64,000 nucleotides of DNA from Natrialba asiatica DSM 12278 (GTDB taxonomy: Archaea > Halobacteriota > Halobacteria > Halobacteriales > Natrialbaceae). This document shows positions 59,693 through 64,000 of the stretch, one piece after another. Made by a program: the position numbers and the translations under genes. The stretch is taken from assembly GCF_000337555.1 (NCBI RefSeq), contig NZ_AOIO01000041.1, forward strand, positions 62,001 to 126,000, in the 5' to 3' direction. Numbering within the stretch: position 1 is the first letter of the stretch; the number at the start of each line of letters is the position of its first letter. The notes beneath the pieces are model-generated. The model was not told the DNA's origin, did not search any database, and worked only from the letters and a program-made list of their open reading frames with translations.

Positions 59693-62360
59693 CGGTTGTC
59701 ACCTCCGTGCTCGAAGAAGCGTCACCACTCGCGGTCTCTGGTTCACACATCGTGCTGGCAGCATCAACCCACTCATCAAGCAGCGTGAGCGGGATCGACG
59801 TCTCCTCTGAAAGAGACTCAATATCTGCCACAGCGAGCTCGCCAACCGTCTCGACACCTGCGTCGGCGAGATATCCTGCGTACGTCTCGCCGACTCCAGT
59901 GATCGTAGAGAGATCGTCGCCTCGATCTTCTGCCGCTTCAGCACGCGAATCCTCTGCCACCTTCTCATGCGGTTCCTCTACTGCTTCTTCATGCGGTTCC
60001 TCCGCTCCCTCATCTGCAGCTGCTATCGCTCCTTGACTGGCCTCAACAGTCTCACTAACGTCTCTTTCGTGATATTCGGTCTCCACATCGGCTCGCTCCC
60101 GATCGGCGTGCTTGACGACCGTCTCATCGGTTTCGGGGTCCCTGTCGATCTCATTCAAATCCACCTCCTCGAGCACCGACTCCGGAATCTCGTAGTCATC
60201 GAGTCGGTCCTCTGCGGCAAGGAAACTGGCGTCGTCGGCGTCGATATACCGGTTCTCGGCGAGATACTCCCACGGATCGAGGTCATCGTCGAGGACGCTG
60301 ACTTCGTAGTCGTTCACGTGGAGTGCGAGTGGTTTCGACCACTCATTGACACCAAGCAAAAACTCCGAGTAGCCCCCGTCTTCGCCAGTCTGAGCCGTCG
60401 TCAGGAACGTTTGCTCGGAAGGGGTGAGATCATGGAAGTCGATCATCTCGTCGCTGACCGACTCGTGGTGGAAGATTTGCTTGATATCGCAGAGATTGTA
60501 GACGTTGCGCGCTTTCTCGGCGGCCTCCTTGGACTGGTCGTCCGACTGGGCGACGAACTCATCGACAGTCTGGGAGATGAGCGTGATTGCCGTGTTGAAA
60601 TGGCGACTGTGCCGGATGAACAGATCGATCATATCTGTCGTCGCCTCCCGTCGCAACAGGTAGTGAGCCTCGTCGATCGTCACCTGCGTCCGGCGATCGT
60701 GATCGCTGGCCGCTCGCTGGTAGATCCAGTCGAACATCACGTGCATAAACAGTGGTGCCTGCCCCGTGTCGGCAAACATCGACATGTCGATGACGACTAA
60801 ACGGTTGTCGAGTTCGACGTTCGTCCGGCCGGTCAAATTGTCGTTCTCGCCGCCCTTCTGGAACGCCTCGAGACCAAGCAATAATTGGTAAGCGTACTGC
60901 TCGTCGCCATCCCGAAATCGCGTCTCGAGCTGGTCAATCTCGGGCCACACTCGCTCGTCGTTCGCATCCTCGTGCAGTTCCAAGAATTCCGATGGTAGGC
61001 CACCGTCGGCGATTTCTGCGAGGATATCAAGGAGGTCCTCGATCGTCGGGCTCGTGTTCTCGTGGGTCACCGTCTCTTCCGTGATACCGTATTGGAGGTA
61101 GGCAAGTCGGACCGCTCGCCGCAGGATTCCCTCCTGTTCCTTGCTTAACGACTGCTCGGTCACCGCCGAGAAATGGATGCGAAACAGCTCCATCACCGAG
61201 CGCAATTTCTTCTTAAATGGATCGTCCACAGCGTCGTCGATACCCCGCTGGATCTCGAGGGGGTTGACTGTGTTATCGCCGCCGAAGCGGATCACTTGCC
61301 CACCAAGATCGTTCGCGAAGTCAACGAAGTCTCCAAGCGGATCGAGAACCAGCATCTCGATCTCGGGGTCCATCATCAACCGATGGTACATCTCGTGTTT
61401 CTCGGCGAACGTCTTTCCGGAGCCCATTGTGCCGGCGATTGCTTTTGAGTACGAGGAGAGCTCGTATCTGTCGAGGATTACGGGTGTGTCCGTCGTATCA
61501 AACCCATAGAAGATTCCCTCGGGATCGGTGATCACCGGCTCAATGAACGGAAACATCGTGCCGATGGCGGTCTCCTGCATCAACTGGGTCGACTTGATCG
61601 GATCGTCACCAAGCGGGCCGAGTGCGTCCTGTGATTCGACTTGCCGTTTCTCGAGGGGGACTGCTTCCGCGTTCGCGGTACTGAGCGAATCAACGACGCG
61701 TTCGGTTGCCTCGTTGAGTTCCTGTTCAGTGTCGGCGACCACTTCGATGTAGATCGCGAAGTCGAACAGCTTCGTCTCCCCGAGGATGATATCCCAGATG
61801 AGATCCTGGACCATGTCGCGGTCGGCCTCCTCCTCGTGGGTGTCGGTCTGACTCTTCTCGTGTTTCTTGTGGAGGCGAGCCCGTAACTGAGTGAGGCGTT
61901 TCTGCAACTTACGGAGGACGGAGCCGGTATCGCGTGGCTGGATGTGTTGAGTGACCCGAACGTGATCGTTCGTCGTATACAGTTCATCGAGCCAGCCTAA
62001 GGGGACGCGTTCGGGGTAGCCGTGAATCGTCAGTGTACGGACGAACTTGTCGTTGCGGATCATATACCCCGATTCGAAGAAGTTGGAGACCTCTTTCAGC
62101 TTTCGTGGGGCGATGATATCTCGGTCGGCGAGCGACTGTTCGGTGTCGTCCTGGACGACCCCCAGTCGGAACTCACCTTCGTCGACCTCCTCGAGTTCGA
62201 GGAGATGCTCGGCTTGCTCGCGGATGTTTTCCTTGGTGAGGTCGTCGCCGTTGGCCTCGACGATCGCTGCTGCCCGGTCGAACGTCTCGTCATCGATCTC
62301 CTTGAGCGTGTGCTTATTGCCCGAAGTAAGACGAGAACGAAGTCCTGAAAGGAAGCCCAT
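59679..62360 (-). CDS. VirB4-family conjugation ATPase with C-terminal HhH-like domain
   Basis: The 893-residue protein has a VirB4/TraC N-terminal part (residues 1-270), Walker A IAGTMGSGKTFAEK near residue 310, and Walker B QVTIDEAHYLL near 557, with TLISQTVDEF beyond it. The tail after residue about 770 is an acidic low-complexity linker and then LSTITGVGETYAGYLADAGV and ETVGELAVADIESLSEET, a helix-hairpin-helix pair of the type that binds DNA. The ATPase powers the type IV secretion machine. It overlaps the coupling-ATPase start and follows the 62360-63310 gene by one base of overlap. Confidence 0.88.
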   Translation of the reverse strand: MGFLSGLRSRLTSGNKHTLKEIDDETFDRAAAIVEANGDDLTKENIREQAEHLLELEEVDEGEFRLGVVQDDTEQSLADRDIIAPRKLKEVSNFFESGYMIRNDKFVRTLTIHGYPERVPLGWLDELYTTNDHVRVTQHIQPRDTGSVLRKLQKRLTQLRARLHKKHEKSQTDTHEEEADRDMVQDLIWDIILGETKLFDFAIYIEVVADTEQELNEATERVVDSLSTANAEAVPLEKRQVESQDALGPLGDDPIKSTQLMQETAIGTMFPFIEPVITDPEGIFYGFDTTDTPVILDRYELSSYSKAIAGTMGSGKTFAEKHEMYHRLMMDPEIEMLVLDPLGDFVDFANDLGGQVIRFGGDNTVNPLEIQRGIDDAVDDPFKKKLRSVMELFRIHFSAVTEQSLSKEQEGILRRAVRLAYLQYGITEETVTHENTSPTIEDLLDILAEIADGGLPSEFLELHEDANDERVWPEIDQLETRFRDGDEQYAYQLLLGLEAFQKGGENDNLTGRTNVELDNRLVVIDMSMFADTGQAPLFMHVMFDWIYQRAASDHDRRTQVTIDEAHYLLRREATTDMIDLFIRHSRHFNTAITLISQTVDEFVAQSDDQSKEAAEKARNVYNLCDIKQIFHHESVSDEMIDFHDLTPSEQTFLTTAQTGEDGGYSEFLLGVNEWSKPLALHVNDYEVSVLDDDLDPWEYLAENRYIDADDASFLAAEDRLDDYEIPESVLEEVDLNEIDRDPETDETVVKHADRERADVETEYHERDVSETVEASQGAIAAADEGAEEPHEEAVEEPHEKVAEDSRAEAAEDRGDDLSTITGVGETYAGYLADAGVETVGELAVADIESLSEETSIPLTLLDEWVDAASTMCEPETASGDASSSTEVTTDADD

Positions 62361-63310
62361 CAGTACTCACCCTCCGTTTTGGTCGCTTGATTGAACTTCT
62401 CGAACTGCGGGTCGACGTGGTTGTAGTAGTGGTACAGGATTTCCATGGTTTCCTGACGGTCGGTTACCTGGTCAATCGAGACCTCCGTCCGGCCGAGTTT
62501 GTTCGTAATCCGGCGCTGTCGCTGTCTCACTTCGCGAATGCAGAGCTCAGTTCGTGCGTCCTCGTGCGAATCGCCGAATGGCGTATGGGCAAGCACTCGT
62601 GAGCAGGCAGCGCCGATAAGCGGGAGATCGCCAAGCTGGCTCAGAACGCTTCCCGTGTCGAGATTCTTGTGGACTTGATCAGCGTCGACACGGGTGACGA
62701 TGTAGAAATCGCGTTGTTTGAGGTCGGCGTCTCTGATCCGGTTGCTCGCCCACTGGATGTAGAACTTCCGTCCGTACTGGAGGATCGGCGTCTCTTCTCG
62801 AGCAGTCGTCCTCGATGATGCCGTGTAGAAGCGCTCGAGGTGTCCCGTAAGGTCGAACGTTTTCGGGTAGCAGGGGACGGCCACGCTGAACTCGAGCGAC
62901 ATCAGGAAGGACATGTACGCGCTCATCGTGTCGTGTCTGGCCTGTTCACTGAGCGAGAGCCAGTTCTGTGGATGGACTTTCAAGAGGCCGATATAGCTGT
63001 CACCGTCGACGGCGATACCATCCTCCCGGACGTAGTCGAAGCTGAGTGTCTCCTGGGTCGTTGTCGATCCACCAAGGCGATCCTTGAGGTCGAAGTGATC
63101 ACGCGCTCGGGAGCGCTCTCGAGCGGTTGGGAGGTTCGTGTCAATATCGTCAAGGAATTTGTCGAGTGCTCGTAGGACCTCGAGGTCGGACTCGGGTGTG
63201 GGCGGCGTGTGATCACTGCTGGCAGTCGACTGGACAACAGGCTCCTCGTCCTCTTCGTGTGATTCTGAGGCTATTTCGGTGGCTGTCTCGTCGGTGGGTG
63301 CAGTTCCCAT
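62360..63310 (-). CDS. VirB4-associated conjugation protein
   Basis: The 316-residue protein has an acidic N-terminus, then the segment LSFDYVREDGIAVDGDSYIG and LLKVHPQNWLSLSEQARHDT, and a C-terminal part with QRDFYIVTRVDADQVHKNLD. It resembles the N-terminal, non-ATPase half of VirB4-type proteins and always lies between the VirB3/PrgI-like gene and virB4 in haloarchaeal conjugation modules that I know of. It probably joins the inner-membrane channel. It is coupled to virB4 by overlapping codons. Confidence 0.72.
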   Translation of the reverse strand: MGTAPTDETATEIASESHEEDEEPVVQSTASSDHTPPTPESDLEVLRALDKFLDDIDTNLPTARERSRARDHFDLKDRLGGSTTTQETLSFDYVREDGIAVDGDSYIGLLKVHPQNWLSLSEQARHDTMSAYMSFLMSLEFSVAVPCYPKTFDLTGHLERFYTASSRTTAREETPILQYGRKFYIQWASNRIRDADLKQRDFYIVTRVDADQVHKNLDTGSVLSQLGDLPLIGAACSRVLAHTPFGDSHEDARTELCIREVRQRQRRITNKLGRTEVSIDQVTDRQETMEILYHYYNHVDPQFEKFNQATKTEGEY

Positions 63311-63316
63311 TATCGA

Positions 63317-63709
63317 TCACCGTCCGTCAGCTTCCGCTTCCTGTTCGGCTTCGATCGTCTCGATATCGAGGCCAGCCTGCCGAACGTAGACGACGTCCTG
63401 GGCGACGGGTGTCTCTGGTTCGGGTCGCGTTCTCCGGTTGTGGTACCCATTCGACCCGAGATAGTACTCGGCGGCGGCACGGGCGTAGCTGATGGGTCGT
63501 TGGCCAGCAGGGGAAACCAGTAGGGTGAGGATGCCGATGGCGAGTCCGATCCCGCCGGCACCCAGGAACAGTGTCCCAGTGAAGCCGAGGCTTTGGGCGA
63601 TACCCATGGCCAAGAACGGGACCACGAGAACCTCGCCAGCTTCTCGGGCGGTCAACCCGAAAACCAACTTCGTATTAACGACACGCCCTGCGATAGGGAA
63701 TGTTTCCAT
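63317..63709 (-). CDS. VirB3/PrgI-like small membrane protein
   Basis: The 130-residue protein has METFPIAGRVVNTKLVFGLT, two membrane helices (VLVVPFLAMGIAQSLGF and LGAGGIGLAIGILTLLV) and a charged C-terminal tail. The two-helix hairpin followed by a VirB4-type gene is the archaeal equivalent of VirB3 or PrgI, an inner-membrane scaffold of type IV secretion. It starts six bases before the next gene in the operon. Confidence 0.78.
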   Translation of the reverse strand: METFPIAGRVVNTKLVFGLTAREAGEVLVVPFLAMGIAQSLGFTGTLFLGAGGIGLAIGILTLLVSPAGQRPISYARAAAEYYLGSNGYHNRRTRPEPETPVAQDVVYVRQAGLDIETIEAEQEAEADGR

Positions 63710-63715
63710 AGGCAA

Positions 63716-63828
63716 TCTGTACGTCTTAGGGATATCTAGTTAAAAGTTACTCCCAATTTTGATGTTCCAATGAAGCGCCCATTTTGAACGATCTTGCGGC
63801 CCCAACCTACCTCTTGCTGAGTACGGTC
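63716..63828. promoter_or_regulatory. short intergenic region upstream of the conjugation operon
   Basis: AT-rich sequence (AAAAGTTACTCCC, TTTTGATGTT) between the AAA-ATPase gene and the VirB3-like gene. It may hold the operon promoter. No operator-like dyad was found other than the one over the AAA stop codon. Confidence 0.35.
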
Positions 63829-64000
63829 TCAAGACCGTTGGTCTGGTTGGTCTGGGAGCGACATGTGGAGATCCTCGAGCGTAAGTTCGTCAGCGTCGCG
63901 TTCGGCGGCGCGCATCGCGGCGTCGTCGACAATCCCAGCGATATCTGCGCTACTGACTCCTTCTGTCTGCTCGGCCATCTTCCTATATGCGTTGTTGTCA
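63829..64000 (-). CDS. AAA ATPase, C-terminal end (gene continues beyond the window)
   Basis: The 56 visible residues include KMAEQTEGVSSADIAGIVDD and AAMRAAERDADELTLEDLHM, which match the C-terminal helical lid of Cdc48/proteasome-type AAA ATPases (SGADI...AAxxAA pattern). The rest, with the Walker motifs, lies upstream of the window edge. It precedes the conjugation genes on the same strand and may belong to the mobile element's core. Confidence 0.7.
   Translation of the reverse strand, partial: DNNAYRKMAEQTEGVSSADIAGIVDDAAMRAAERDADELTLEDLHMSLPDQPDQRS

Overview
The window is haloarchaeal (class Halobacteria). The proteins are strongly acidic, the codons are rich in GAC, GAG and GTC, and small CxxC zinc-ribbon proteins are numerous. 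It also carries TFB and TBP basal transcription factors, HalOD1 domains, DUF302 and DUF2243 proteins, Tat-type signal peptides and TATA boxes about 27 bases upstream of start codons. The many plasmid-type genes, pseudogene remnants and conjugation and primase genes point to a megaplasmid or a large integrated element. No rRNA, intact tRNA, CRISPR array or complete insertion sequence was seen.

Region 1 (1-19.5 kb) is a thiol, copper and sulfur block. It holds a SCO1 / TlpA-like / CcdA operon, a winged-helix regulator with its membrane partner, and a DsbA-like thioredoxin divergent from two membrane proteins. These three transcription units share a 21-bp dyad about 40 bases upstream of their starts. 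Next come two DUF302 proteins, DsrE, a class V PLP enzyme, a SoxB-like metallophosphatase, a rhodanese / persulfide-dioxygenase-like fusion, two methyltransferases, a thioredoxin / thioredoxin reductase pair, a second flavoprotein and a response regulator. Two truncated genes (a receiver domain and a pyridine-nucleotide-disulfide reductase) show rearrangement.

Region 2 (19.6-37.6 kb) is accessory. It has ArdC/zincin, TFB, PadR and other winged-helix proteins, overlapping runs of small zinc-ribbon genes, an arsR-acr3-arsC operon, an endonuclease/exonuclease/phosphatase enzyme, a DUF7342-type HTH pair and several frameshifted or truncated genes. Many minus-strand genes here and downstream share a leader made of a GTGTTGTT box, a C-rich/G-rich hairpin and a purine-rich Shine-Dalgarno stretch.

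Region 3 (37.7-46 kb) looks lower in GC and resembles a defence island. A 1445-residue type IIG-like restriction-methylation enzyme is followed, in the same reading frame and after a single TAA codon, by a divergent TATA-binding protein, then by a membrane protein. Two uncharacterised genes converge on this operon.

Region 4 (46-52.6 kb) is for maintenance: PadR, an RPA-like OB-fold protein, a ribbon-helix-helix / RelE toxin-antitoxin pair under a perfect 20-bp palindrome, GC-rich dyads, and about 650 bases of strongly pyrimidine-biased non-coding DNA.

Region 5 (52.6-64 kb) is one minus-strand replication and conjugation operon: AAA ATPase (cut by the window edge), VirB3/PrgI-like membrane protein, VirB4-associated protein, VirB4 ATPase, a large VirD4/HerA-like coupling ATPase, and primase small and large subunits.
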